DNA from: an uncultured Flavihumibacter sp.
GTDB taxonomy: Bacteria > Bacteroidota > Bacteroidia > Chitinophagales > Chitinophagaceae
Assembly (NCBI GenBank): GCA_946481605.1
Contig: CAMLPA010000023.1
Span: 1 to 16,034 of the forward strand
Reading direction: 5' to 3'
Length of the DNA stretch: 16,034 nucleotides
Numbering within the stretch: the first letter of the stretch is position 1; each line of letters opens with the position of its first letter. Positions 1 through 7,821 of the stretch are shown in pieces. The position numbers and the translations under genes were made by a program. The notes under the pieces were generated by a model. The model did not search any database and was not told the DNA's origin. It worked only from the letters and a program-made list of their open reading frames with translations.

Positions 1-1408
1 CGGGGATGGTAACGGTATTCCTTCTTTTGTAATAGAACCAGAGTTGCCCCTCGCCCACGAACTCTTTGCGGTATTCTTTCAGTATCTCCGCATGGAGTTG
101 ATCGGCAGTTCCGGTAGTGGCCAGTTCAGGAAGCAACCTGGCTTTTCTTACCACGTTGAGGTAAGTGTACCCGTCAGCGGTAGCAGGTGCTGCTTCTGCG
201 GCGATATAATACATTTCCGGCAGACGGAGTACAGGAATGAGCCGTTGCTTAACGTTAGAGACATTGTCTGAGTAGAACTTTTTAGAATAGATAACGGCAT
301 CGGTCACGCGAAACCACATGTTCTGCGAAGCTTCATATTTCCGCACATCTGTACCATATCCGGCCACCGAAGCCTCGTACATGTTGTTTACTTTCGTAAG
401 TGTTGTAAAGTAATCTGCCGCCTCGCCACCTGTTGTGGAGGTATTCTTCAAATCCGCATCCACCTGTAATTTCAGCCCCGACACATGTACGGAAAAAAGA
501 TGTTCTCTTGTAAACGTGAGGTCCGACGCAACATTGGTTGCATCTGCATTGATCTCTGTTGGAAGAATGAACCTGAATTTTCCGCTATCGATCACCTTTT
601 TAGCATATTCCAGCGCCAGCGTCTTTTCATTGCTGTAGAGATATAACCTTGCCAGCATTCCTTTTACAGCCCAGCTATTGAGGTGGTTCTGTCTGTACAT
701 CGAAAGCAGGTCGAGCGATGTGGCGCCCTGGTTGTCCGCAATCTGATCGATATCAGGATAGGCAGACAATATCTGGTCGGCAGCTTTCAGGTCGGCCTCG
801 CATTTATCCAGCACCTCGGTCATCGTAAGCCTGGCCTGCGGAGAAACCGTAAACGCTTCGAGATACGGAATAGCGGGCGCCGTTGCATTTGCGCCTTCAA
901 GATAAGCGGGCGCATACATCCTGAGGAGGTCGAAGTGAAGGAATCCACGCAGTGCCAGCGCTTCCCCTTTTACCAACGCGTAAGCCTCAGTAGACAGCAC
1001 ATTTTTCTTTGCATCCACATTTTTCAGAATGAGATTCGCCTGTGCAATGGCTTTATACTGGGCCTGCCAGATGCCATCGGTTATTGCGGGCACATTTGTA
1101 GGTGTGGTAGATAAATAGTTGTACCGTGCTATTTGACCATACACATTTGTAGTGGTGCTGCTTTTGTTTTCGTACCGTTGGGCGAGCACGTCCAGGAAAC
1201 CATAACTGAGGTTTCTGCCATAACTGTCCTGGTTCGCCAGCAATTGATACACGCCGAACAGCGCTTCTGTAAAGCCCTGCTGGCTGCTGAATTGTTCATC
1301 TTCCCTGATCTGCGTACGCGGATTTACTTCCAGCCACTTTTTGCAGGAACTCAGTCCCGCCATGGCCAGGAAAGAAGAAAGTATGATGATAGATTTATGT
1401 AAACGCAT
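1..1408 (-). CDS. RagB/SusD family nutrient-uptake outer-membrane lipoprotein (3' end outside window)
   Basis: This is the substrate-binding lid of a SusC/SusD uptake complex at the cell surface. The ATG at 1408 opens a frame of 469 codons that runs off the left edge, so the C-terminus is missing. Residues 1-22 form a lipoprotein signal: basic MRLHK, a hydrophobic stretch, then the lipobox LSSC with the acylated Cys at 22. The next residues, KKWLEVNPRTQ, are the usual start of a mature SusD. The middle has the alpha-helical TPR-like pattern of the family (for example ALRGFLHFDLLRMYAP). The SusD C-terminal signature EFVGEGQLWF is at about 449-458, so probably only a few tens of residues are lost. 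It starts 17 bp after the SusC stop on the same strand and is surely co-transcribed with it. The family is certain; the ligand cannot be told from the sequence. Confidence 0.94.
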   Translation of the reverse strand, partial: MRLHKSIIILSSFLAMAGLSSCKKWLEVNPRTQIREDEQFSSQQGFTEALFGVYQLLANQDSYGRNLSYGFLDVLAQRYENKSSTTTNVYGQIARYNYLSTTPTNVPAITDGIWQAQYKAIAQANLILKNVDAKKNVLSTEAYALVKGEALALRGFLHFDLLRMYAPAYLEGANATAPAIPYLEAFTVSPQARLTMTEVLDKCEADLKAADQILSAYPDIDQIADNQGATSLDLLSMYRQNHLNSWAVKGMLARLYLYSNEKTLALEYAKKVIDSGKFRFILPTEINADATNVASDLTFTREHLFSVHVSGLKLQVDADLKNTSTTGGEAADYFTTLTKVNNMYEASVAGYGTDVRKYEASQNMWFRVTDAVIYSKKFYSDNVSNVKQRLIPVLRLPEMYYIAAEAAPATADGYTYLNVVRKARLLPELATTGTADQLHAEILKEYRKEFVGEGQLWFYYKRRNTVTIP

Positions 1409-1425
1409 TTGTTCTGGTTCTTTGG

Positions 1426-4400
1426 TTAGAAAGTGGTTTGGAACTGCAACGTAAAGCTTCTGCTGAACGGATAATCCAGTCCGCGTTCGCGGCGGATGCT
1501 CGATGTCCAGAACACTTCGTTACTGAAAAGTGTGACCCTTGTATTCTGCAAACGGAACTTTTTATTGAAAGCATCTGAAAAGCGGTAGTAGAGAGAAGCG
1601 CTTTCGCAGCTCAGGAAATTATCGTCCTGCACGAAACGGGAGGTCGCGAATGTTCTTTCACTGATCGCGAAACCGGCATGGTCCAGCAATCCTTTAAAGA
1701 AAGCCTGGTCGCCGGGGCGCTTCCAGCGTTCTTCTGCCACTCTTCTGTCTACATTATAAAGGCCAACGTTCACATTCTCCACCCTGTCGATCAAGGTTTG
1801 GTTGTACGCCTGTCCGCCGTACCTGAAACGGAAATACAGGTTTACGCCAATGCCTTTCTTTTCGAAATTAGTGCCGAAAGTTCCTTCAATATCAGCCCTT
1901 GTATCGCCTACGATCACCTGGTTGAGGGGGGAATACACAGAAGTGATTTTTCCGTCGCGGGTAAGAAACAGTTCATCACCTGTAGCAGGATCAATCCCGA
2001 GTGATTGTACCGCCCAGATGGCCGTAGTACTTTGTCCTTCCGCATAACGGATGATGGGCGTACTGGACCTGGTGGTATCAGCACGTTTGTTCATCGCTTC
2101 GATGGTATTTGAAACCTTCTCAATGGTATTGGTAACGCGGAAAAGGTTCGCAAATACCGACCAGTTATCGCGCCCGCGGTTGCTTCTGAAGATGGTGTAC
2201 CTGATGTTCGCTTCCAGCCCTTTGCTCACCACATCTCCCATGTTATCGCTGTAGGAATTAAATCCGGAAGAAGGTGCGGTAGAAACGGTAGCGATGCTTC
2301 CTTTTGTTTTCTCCACAAAATAGTTCGCGGTAATGTCGAGTTTATCGAACAAAGTGATATCTGCCCCGAAGTTGTTCTTCTGTGTTTTCTGCCAAACCAG
2401 CGCACTGTTTCCGAAGCCCAGCAGGTAAGTGCCGATAACACCGCGGTAATCGCGATCTGTATAGTACTGACCAGTGGTAAGTCCCAGGTAGCTCGCGAAG
2501 TTTTGTGAACCGGTATAACCGAAGGAATAACGCAGTTTCAGCCTGTTGATGTAGTTCAGGTCTGAAAACATCTTTTCGTTGTGGAGGTTCCAGCCAATTC
2601 CTGATGACCAGAACGGCGCGAAACGTTTATCGGAACCGAACTGTGAAGAACCATCCAGCCTGTACGACAGGTCCAGCAGGTAACGGTCATCGTAAGCATA
2701 GCTGAAGTTGGAGAGCAGACCGCTGAGCCTGGACAAACTTTCCGTACCGGTAGGTTTGGAGCCATCCGGGAACCTGTTTCCCAGGGTAAGCTGGTCCAGT
2801 CTTGAATTGGGGAAGCCCTGCACCATAAAAGATTCCGTGCTGTACCTGGTTTCCTGTATGTTAAGCCCCAGGGTAGCGTAGACCATGTGTTCTTCGAAAC
2901 GTTTGTTCACATCGCCGGTGAGCATGCCTTCCATGCTTGTTCTTTTTCCATATCCTTTGGTGTAAGAGCCTTTTTCGAAAGTAGGCCTTGATACGAAAGA
3001 AGTATGTTGCGCGGGCAGGAACCTGTCGGATTCATCGTTCTGTTCCTGGTAGGAAAAACGACCGGTAACACGCAGCCACTGCAAGGCCTGCCATTGTGTG
3101 AAGAAGTTATTGGTCAGGTTCCGGTAGGTGGTGCGGTCCACCACGTTCAGCGAAGCGTTGTAAAGCGGGTTCACGGCTCTTCCTGCCACTTGCCCGTCCA
3201 GGTTGTTGTAGGAATCGAAATTGGTGAGCCTTGTGCCTGTTCTGGGATCTATGATGGACTCCAGGTATATCTTCTGCGTACCATCTTCGTTCACCGGCGA
3301 CCAGTAAGGATTCAACTGTGTATATTGCCGGAAAGTGCCGTAGGGAGAGTTATTGGCTCTGTTGTAGCTTAATATAAGGTCGTTGCGGAACTGGAAGTTT
3401 TTAATGCGGTAGGAAAGGAATGAACTTCCCATAATATTCCTTCTGTCAGAACCTTTCATCACCCCGTTCTTCTGATCGTAGGTGAGGTTGATGCCATACA
3501 GTACGGAATTGGAACCGCCTTCCAGGTAAATATTGTGTTTGGTGCCCACACCGGAACGCAGCGGTTTTGCGAGCCAGTCGGTATTTACACCTTTGTTTAT
3601 TTCTGCTAGTCTTGAAGCATAGATAATATCCAGTTCTTCCTGGCGGAAGTTCCAGGTATTATTGTAAAAACCTGCTTCTTTTTCGATATCAATTTTTTCC
3701 CTTGCGTTCAGCAGGTTGTACCCTGTAAGATCAGGTGCTTCCACCACAAGATTGGCATTGTAGGTAAAGCGGAGTTCACCTTCTTTAGGCCGGATGGTTT
3801 CAATAACGATTACTCCGTTTGCTGCGCGGGAACCATAAATGGAAGTGGCTGCGGCATCTTTCAGAATGTCTACCCTGGCGATCCGGTTCATATCGAGGTC
3901 ATTGATCCGTTGAAGTGACACTTCAAATCCATCCAGAATGAAGAGCGGCGTATTGACGCTGTTGGTATAATTGAAGGGGTTCTCCCCTCCTGAACGGCTG
4001 AGGTCGTTCAGGCTGTTGCCTCCGCGAAGCGTTACTTCGGGCAGGGCGTTGGGATTGGAACCCAGATTTATATTTGGTGGTATCTGGAAAGAGGGGTCCA
4101 GTGATTTTAAAGCGGTCAGTACATTGCTGTTGGTAACCTTACCCAGGTCTTCGGAGGTGAAGGAACTTGCCGCGCCCGTGTAGTTCTGTTTGTTACGGGA
4201 GAACACACCCGTAATCACGAGTTCTTTCATGGAAGCAGGGCTTGCTTCCAGGCGCACGGTCACCACATCGCCATCTTTCACTTCAATTTCTTTGGGGAGA
4301 TAGCTTACAAAAGAAACGACGAGTATCGATCCTTTGTCGGCAGTAATAGAGAAACGACCGGCTGCATCCGTGGATACACCTTTCTTCATCCCTTTGATTA

Positions 4401-4932
4401 CTACACTGGCGCCGATAACCGGTTCCCCGGTTTTATCGTCAAGCACTCTTCCTTCAACAGTGATTTGTGGTGTGTTGACAGTGGCTCGAAATTCTTTAGC
4501 AGAGATTTCCGCTTCTTTGATTACGATCACCTTTCCAACAATCCGGTAAGACAAACCGGTTCCATCGAGGCTTTCCTGGATGGCTGCCCGGAAATTAACA
4601 TCCGACAGGTTGAGGTCTTTCTTAGGTGCATTCTTCAAAAGTTTGCTGTCGGCCCAGAAATCGTAGCCGGTCTGCCGTTTTATTTCCCGGAAAACATTTT
4701 CGAGCGACATGCCCTTCTGTTTGATGGACACGTTCTGTGAAAAGGTTTTGGCGGAAACCTGCATGCATACTGCGAATAAAAAGATGGCTGTAAATTTCAT
4801 CGCCAGCACAATTTTGGTAGCTGTTTGCGTGCGGAACCATTTTCCTGGTTGAATGGAGATGGTCCTTTTACATAACAGTGTTTTGGTTAATAGCCCCCCA
4901 GGTCGCTTTGTGGGGGAAGCGTTTAAATTCAT
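1426..4932 (-). CDS. SusC/RagA family TonB-linked outer-membrane receptor with STN domain
   Basis: A TonB-dependent outer-membrane barrel that imports a ligand captured by the neighbouring SusD. I chose the ATG at 4932 (1168 residues); the frame stays open to a TTG at 4971. Order from this ATG: a long N-region, a hydrophobic signal core at about 45-61 ending VSA|KTF, an STN domain at about 68-139, a carboxypeptidase-D regulatory-like beta domain at about 157-229, the TonB-box-like MKELVITGV at 235-243, a plug at about 245-380 with DILKDAAATSIYGSRAANGV, then the barrel to a terminal aromatic (LQFQTTF). The STN domain, together with the FecR gene just upstream, means this is probably also a signal transducer that reports ligand binding to the anti-sigma factor. 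The plug segment GSNPNALPEVTLRGGNS followed by FILDGFEVSLQRI is a recognisable SusC subtype. The substrate is unknown. Confidence 0.96.
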   Translation of the reverse strand: MNLNASPTKRPGGLLTKTLLCKRTISIQPGKWFRTQTATKIVLAMKFTAIFLFAVCMQVSAKTFSQNVSIKQKGMSLENVFREIKRQTGYDFWADSKLLKNAPKKDLNLSDVNFRAAIQESLDGTGLSYRIVGKVIVIKEAEISAKEFRATVNTPQITVEGRVLDDKTGEPVIGASVVIKGMKKGVSTDAAGRFSITADKGSILVVSFVSYLPKEIEVKDGDVVTVRLEASPASMKELVITGVFSRNKQNYTGAASSFTSEDLGKVTNSNVLTALKSLDPSFQIPPNINLGSNPNALPEVTLRGGNSLNDLSRSGGENPFNYTNSVNTPLFILDGFEVSLQRINDLDMNRIARVDILKDAAATSIYGSRAANGVIVIETIRPKEGELRFTYNANLVVEAPDLTGYNLLNAREKIDIEKEAGFYNNTWNFRQEELDIIYASRLAEINKGVNTDWLAKPLRSGVGTKHNIYLEGGSNSVLYGINLTYDQKNGVMKGSDRRNIMGSSFLSYRIKNFQFRNDLILSYNRANNSPYGTFRQYTQLNPYWSPVNEDGTQKIYLESIIDPRTGTRLTNFDSYNNLDGQVAGRAVNPLYNASLNVVDRTTYRNLTNNFFTQWQALQWLRVTGRFSYQEQNDESDRFLPAQHTSFVSRPTFEKGSYTKGYGKRTSMEGMLTGDVNKRFEEHMVYATLGLNIQETRYSTESFMVQGFPNSRLDQLTLGNRFPDGSKPTGTESLSRLSGLLSNFSYAYDDRYLLDLSYRLDGSSQFGSDKRFAPFWSSGIGWNLHNEKMFSDLNYINRLKLRYSFGYTGSQNFASYLGLTTGQYYTDRDYRGVIGTYLLGFGNSALVWQKTQKNNFGADITLFDKLDITANYFVEKTKGSIATVSTAPSSGFNSYSDNMGDVVSKGLEANIRYTIFRSNRGRDNWSVFANLFRVTNTIEKVSNTIEAMNKRADTTRSSTPIIRYAEGQSTTAIWAVQSLGIDPATGDELFLTRDGKITSVYSPLNQVIVGDTRADIEGTFGTNFEKKGIGVNLYFRFRYGGQAYNQTLIDRVENVNVGLYNVDRRVAEERWKRPGDQAFFKGLLDHAGFAISERTFATSRFVQDDNFLSCESASLYYRFSDAFNKKFRLQNTRVTLFSNEVFWTSSIRRERGLDYPFSRSFTLQFQTTF

Positions 4933-5041
4933 AACTTCGTTGAGTTTGGGTTGAATAATACCAGGCCGCAATAGCGGAATACAAGCTTTGTCCGATAATC
5001 CGGATTCAGTTCCGGGATCGGCGGGCCGCCTGAACTTTACG

Positions 5042-5065
5042 CCGCTCCGGTTGCCCCCGGGGCGG
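5042..5065. promoter_or_regulatory. GC-rich hairpin in the fecR-susC spacer
   Basis: In the 234-bp spacer between fecR and the susC start, CCGCTCCGG (5042-5050) and CCGGGGCGG (5057-5065) form a 9-bp stem with one G-T pair and a 6-nt loop. In the direction of fecR-susC transcription no T-run follows, so it is not a standard terminator. It could be an mRNA processing or stability element, or an attenuator that sets FecR against SusC levels. A separate 10-bp palindrome, AATCCGGATT, lies at 4997-5006. Function is an inference. Confidence 0.4.
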
Positions 5066-5166
5066 TTTCATTTTCAGAACGCCGTGGAAAAAATTTTGAA
5101 GGTTAAGGCTTTGCTTTAAGGTTTGGCAGTTAACTTATCATCCTGCAAGCAACGATCAGATCAGGT

Positions 5167-6306
5167 TTATTGGTTCTTGACCGTTAGAAGGTGTCCATTG
5201 AAATCCGCCTGGATACCGTTTACTTTCAGTATCTCAAGCAGGTCGGAAAGTTTTGTACTTCTCGACAGGTCCACCGTATATTTTTTATCACTGATGTTTC
5301 CTTCATACGCCACATCCACATTGTACCAGCGGGCGAGTTCGCGCATGATGGATTTAAAATCCGTATCATTAAAAAAGAAGCGTCCGTTTTTCCAGGCCAT
5401 CACTTCTTCTGTGTTCACATTAGAAACAACTGTTACGGAGTTATGGTCCCAGGTGCGGGTTTGCTGTCCCGGTTTCATGAGGTAGGTACCAGTTTTAAAA
5501 TTCACTTTCACGGAACCTTCGAGCAATGTGGTGGCATTTACGGGTTCATCTTCATACATATCAATGTTGAAATGTGTTCCCAGCACTTCGATTTCATAAT
5601 CTTTCGTCTGTACTTTAAATGGCGTACCGGCTTTGGCCACTTCAAAATAAGCTTCTCCTTCAATGGCCACTTTTCTATCCTTGTTATCGGCGAAGAAAAC
5701 CGGGAAACGTATGCTGGAAGAGGCGTTCAACCAAACATTGGTACCATCTGGCAGCAGCAGTTGGTATTTTCCACCACGCGGTGTGGTAATGGTATTCTCA
5801 GGAATATCTTTAACAGGCGCCGCCGGTAGCAGCGCAGCATCGTACTGGTAAGAAAGCACACCATTGTTATTGGTGATACGCACATTGCCCACTGTGGCCA
5901 CTCCGCTTGAAAGCGCCGAATCCAGGGATACAACCGAACCATCCGCAAGTGTAAGGGTAGCGATATCTCCGGCCGGGTTGGCATCGTGCACCACCGGAAC
6001 TTCTGCCACTGTTACGGGGCGTTCAGCATCATCTTTACGGGAAAAACCATACCAGGCTCCTGCCACCATAGCCAGCACAACTGCAGCCGCAGCCCAACGC
6101 ATCCAGGTCATTTTTGGCGAATGCGCCGGTTGAATGTACCGCTGGAGTTGTTGGGAAAGTTTTTTACCGGCATGTTCTTCACCAGGCACCGCAGCCTCCG
6201 AACCATAGAAGCCTGCACAAACCCGGTTATAAAGGGCCAGCTCCGCATCGGTAGCCGTGCCGTCCGTAACTTTCGCTGCCAACTGACTGATTTCTTCCCT
6301 GTTCAT
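5167..6306 (-). CDS. FecR family anti-sigma factor (FecR + DUF4974)
   Basis: A 379-residue inner-membrane anti-sigma regulator. The cytoplasmic N-terminal part (about 1-68, starting MNREEISQLAAKVTDG) should bind an ECF sigma factor. One membrane helix lies at about 71-88 (WAAAAVVLAMVAGAWYGF). The periplasmic FecR domain is at about 172-272, with TTPRGGKYQLLLPDGTNVWLN and GEAYFEVAK, and a DUF4974 domain is at about 308-378 (FKSIMRELARWYNVDV), expected to contact the STN domain of the receptor. The gene is directly upstream of the STN-bearing SusC, as expected for FecR-type trans-envelope signalling. What is odd is the upstream side: an ECF sigma gene normally sits there, but here it is a YeiH-type transporter ending 63 bp away. 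The sigma partner is therefore elsewhere or lost. Confidence 0.95.
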   Translation of the reverse strand: MNREEISQLAAKVTDGTATDAELALYNRVCAGFYGSEAAVPGEEHAGKKLSQQLQRYIQPAHSPKMTWMRWAAAAVVLAMVAGAWYGFSRKDDAERPVTVAEVPVVHDANPAGDIATLTLADGSVVSLDSALSSGVATVGNVRITNNNGVLSYQYDAALLPAAPVKDIPENTITTPRGGKYQLLLPDGTNVWLNASSSIRFPVFFADNKDRKVAIEGEAYFEVAKAGTPFKVQTKDYEIEVLGTHFNIDMYEDEPVNATTLLEGSVKVNFKTGTYLMKPGQQTRTWDHNSVTVVSNVNTEEVMAWKNGRFFFNDTDFKSIMRELARWYNVDVAYEGNISDKKYTVDLSRSTKLSDLLEILKVNGIQADFNGHLLTVKNQ

Positions 6307-6369
6307 ATCCTTTATGGCACCTCAACGCTTTCCATCCCCCAAACCGGTTGTTATTTTTTTACTATTTTT

Positions 6370-7629
6370 TTAGCCGAACAGCAACCAGGCAAGCACCAGG
6401 GTAACCACAATATTGAACAGCTGCGCGCCGAGAAAGGCGAGCATAGGTTTCCGGTTACCTTCCGTGAACAAGTCGCGAAACCTTGTTTCCAGCCCGATGC
6501 CGGTAAATGCCAACGCGAACCACCAGCCCTGTAATTGTTTGACAGGCTCTTTTACCGCTGACACCACAGTGGGCGACAACAGGAAAGAAAAGAGCAATGA
6601 GGCGCCCACAAAGCCGATCACGAATTTCGGGAACCGCTCCCAGATCACTTTCAACGTGGGCTTACCTTCGTCCAACTTGTCGGCCCTGCCTTTGTAACTC
6701 CAGTACACGGATATCGCGAAAGCTGCCAGCCCAAGTAGTACATTCTGCGAAAACTTCACGATGGTACTGATCTTCAGCGCATCCTCCCCTACCAATGTTC
6801 CAGACGCCACTACCGCGCCGGTGGTATCAATGCTTCCACCGAGCCAGGCACCCGTCACTTCTTGTGAAAGTCCCATCCAATGGGCCAGGTAGGGCATGCC
6901 GATCATCATCGGGATCGCAGTGATCAGCACCAGTGATATCACATACGAAAGTTTTTTGTGGTCACCCCTGATTGCACCTGCAGTGGCTATCGCTGCCGAA
7001 ACACCACATATAGAAACGGCACTGGAAATCATGATGCCCATCTCCTCATCGATCTTTAGTTTACGACAAAGCCAGAACGCGAAGTACCATACGGAGACTA
7101 CTACAGCCAATGCCTGCAAAAGGCCTAGTCCACCAGCTTTCAGCACATCCGAAAAAATAATAGAAGTCCCCAGCATCACCACGCCCGTTTTCACCCAAAG
7201 TTCAGTAAACAGCCCATTCTTCAACCAGGCGGGCACTTTAAAGCAATTGCCGATAGCAAGACCGATCAGCAAACTGAATATCACCGCCTCCAGGTTGAAA
7301 GATTTCATGGTCTTGTTCCCTGCGAGCAAAAGCGCCACGACAGTAAGCACAAACACTATAATCATGGCCCTTACCGCTCCAGCCACAGGCTTTCCAAGCA
7401 GCACAGCGAAAAGAATGGCCATAACTATGAAGACCACCAGAAAAACACCCAACTGCATCCATAGAACAGGATCAGTGAGTAGTCCTGATAAACCTGTCGC
7501 GTCTTTCCATCCGAATGCCGGCGAAGCCGGCCTGAAGCCAATCAATACCGCCACAATAAGTGCAAGTCCGCCAACCACTGCCACCCAGTCTTCAGCAAAT
7601 ATTCTCTTAACAGTGTTCATAGTTTTCAT
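6370..7629 (-). CDS. YeiH/UPF0324 family putative anion exporter
   Basis: A 419-residue polytopic inner-membrane protein of the YeiH (UPF0324, 'conserved hypothetical 698') family, often labelled a putative sulfate exporter; the transported substrate is not firmly established for most members. About ten hydrophobic segments are visible. Family-typical stretches are AVIFSLLIGLAIGN (about 115-128), SAVSICGVSAAIATAGAI (about 203-220) and GGSIDTTGAVVASGTLVG (about 264-281). At 419 residues it is longer than the compact enterobacterial form of about 350, with extra N-terminal hydrophobic sequence. The start is ATG at 7629, or possibly the ATG at 7620. It probably has its own promoter, since a terminator-like hairpin separates it from the aldo/keto reductase upstream. 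fecR begins 63 bp after its stop. Confidence 0.9.
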   Translation of the reverse strand: MKTMNTVKRIFAEDWVAVVGGLALIVAVLIGFRPASPAFGWKDATGLSGLLTDPVLWMQLGVFLVVFIVMAILFAVLLGKPVAGAVRAMIIVFVLTVVALLLAGNKTMKSFNLEAVIFSLLIGLAIGNCFKVPAWLKNGLFTELWVKTGVVMLGTSIIFSDVLKAGGLGLLQALAVVVSVWYFAFWLCRKLKIDEEMGIMISSAVSICGVSAAIATAGAIRGDHKKLSYVISLVLITAIPMMIGMPYLAHWMGLSQEVTGAWLGGSIDTTGAVVASGTLVGEDALKISTIVKFSQNVLLGLAAFAISVYWSYKGRADKLDEGKPTLKVIWERFPKFVIGFVGASLLFSFLLSPTVVSAVKEPVKQLQGWWFALAFTGIGLETRFRDLFTEGNRKPMLAFLGAQLFNIVVTLVLAWLLFG

Positions 7630-7715
7630 TTGTACCGCTAATGTACTTAAATGACTGGTTTCAAATTACGCCGCTACCAATACACAAAAGTCATCCATAC
7701 GAACCCAGTATATTA

Positions 7716-7741
7716 GTCTATTATTTTAGTAGACAAAACTA
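7716..7741 (-). promoter_or_regulatory. Candidate -7 box and 19-bp operator-like dyad upstream of the yeiH-family gene
   Basis: On the minus strand TAGTTTTG (7741-7734) fits the Bacteroidota -7 consensus TAnnTTTG. It directly abuts GTCTACTAAAATAATAGAC (7734-7716), a dyad of two 8-bp arms matching at 7 of 8 positions around a 3-nt centre. A dimeric regulator bound here would cover the expected transcription start. No convincing -33 TTTG is present at the right distance, so the promoter call is weak; the dyad is seen directly. Confidence 0.4.
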
Positions 7742-7752
7742 CAAAAGAAAAG

Positions 7753-7782
7753 GCCAATCTTTATAATTAATTTACGATTGGC
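7753..7782 (-). terminator. Terminator-like hairpin after the aldo/keto reductase gene
   Basis: GCCAATC (7753-7759) and GATTGGC (7776-7782) form a perfect 7-bp stem with a 16-nt AT-rich loop. On the minus strand it is followed by the T-rich stretch CCTTTTCTTTTGT. It starts 39 bp after the aldo/keto reductase stop and would separate that gene from the transporter gene. The long loop makes it less certain than the other terminators here. Confidence 0.5.
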
Positions 7783-7821
7783 ACTTCCTTCTCCAGACTT
7801 TCTTTATCCGGTTTATTGCAT

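Noticed and set aside
4941..4971. A longer SusC starting at the TTG at 4971
   Set aside because: The ATG at 4932 opens the MNLNAS start seen in similar receptors; the extra 13 residues from a TTG add nothing recognisable.
5191..5829. 212-codon open frame on the plus strand opposite fecR
   Set aside because: It lies wholly inside the FecR gene, which has recognisable domains; no motif or start signal supports the plus-strand frame.
6896..7654. 252-codon open frame on the plus strand opposite the YeiH-type gene
   Set aside because: The composition (rich in Thr, Ser, Ala, Pro and Ile) is typical of an antisense shadow of a membrane protein, and the minus-strand gene has clear family motifs.
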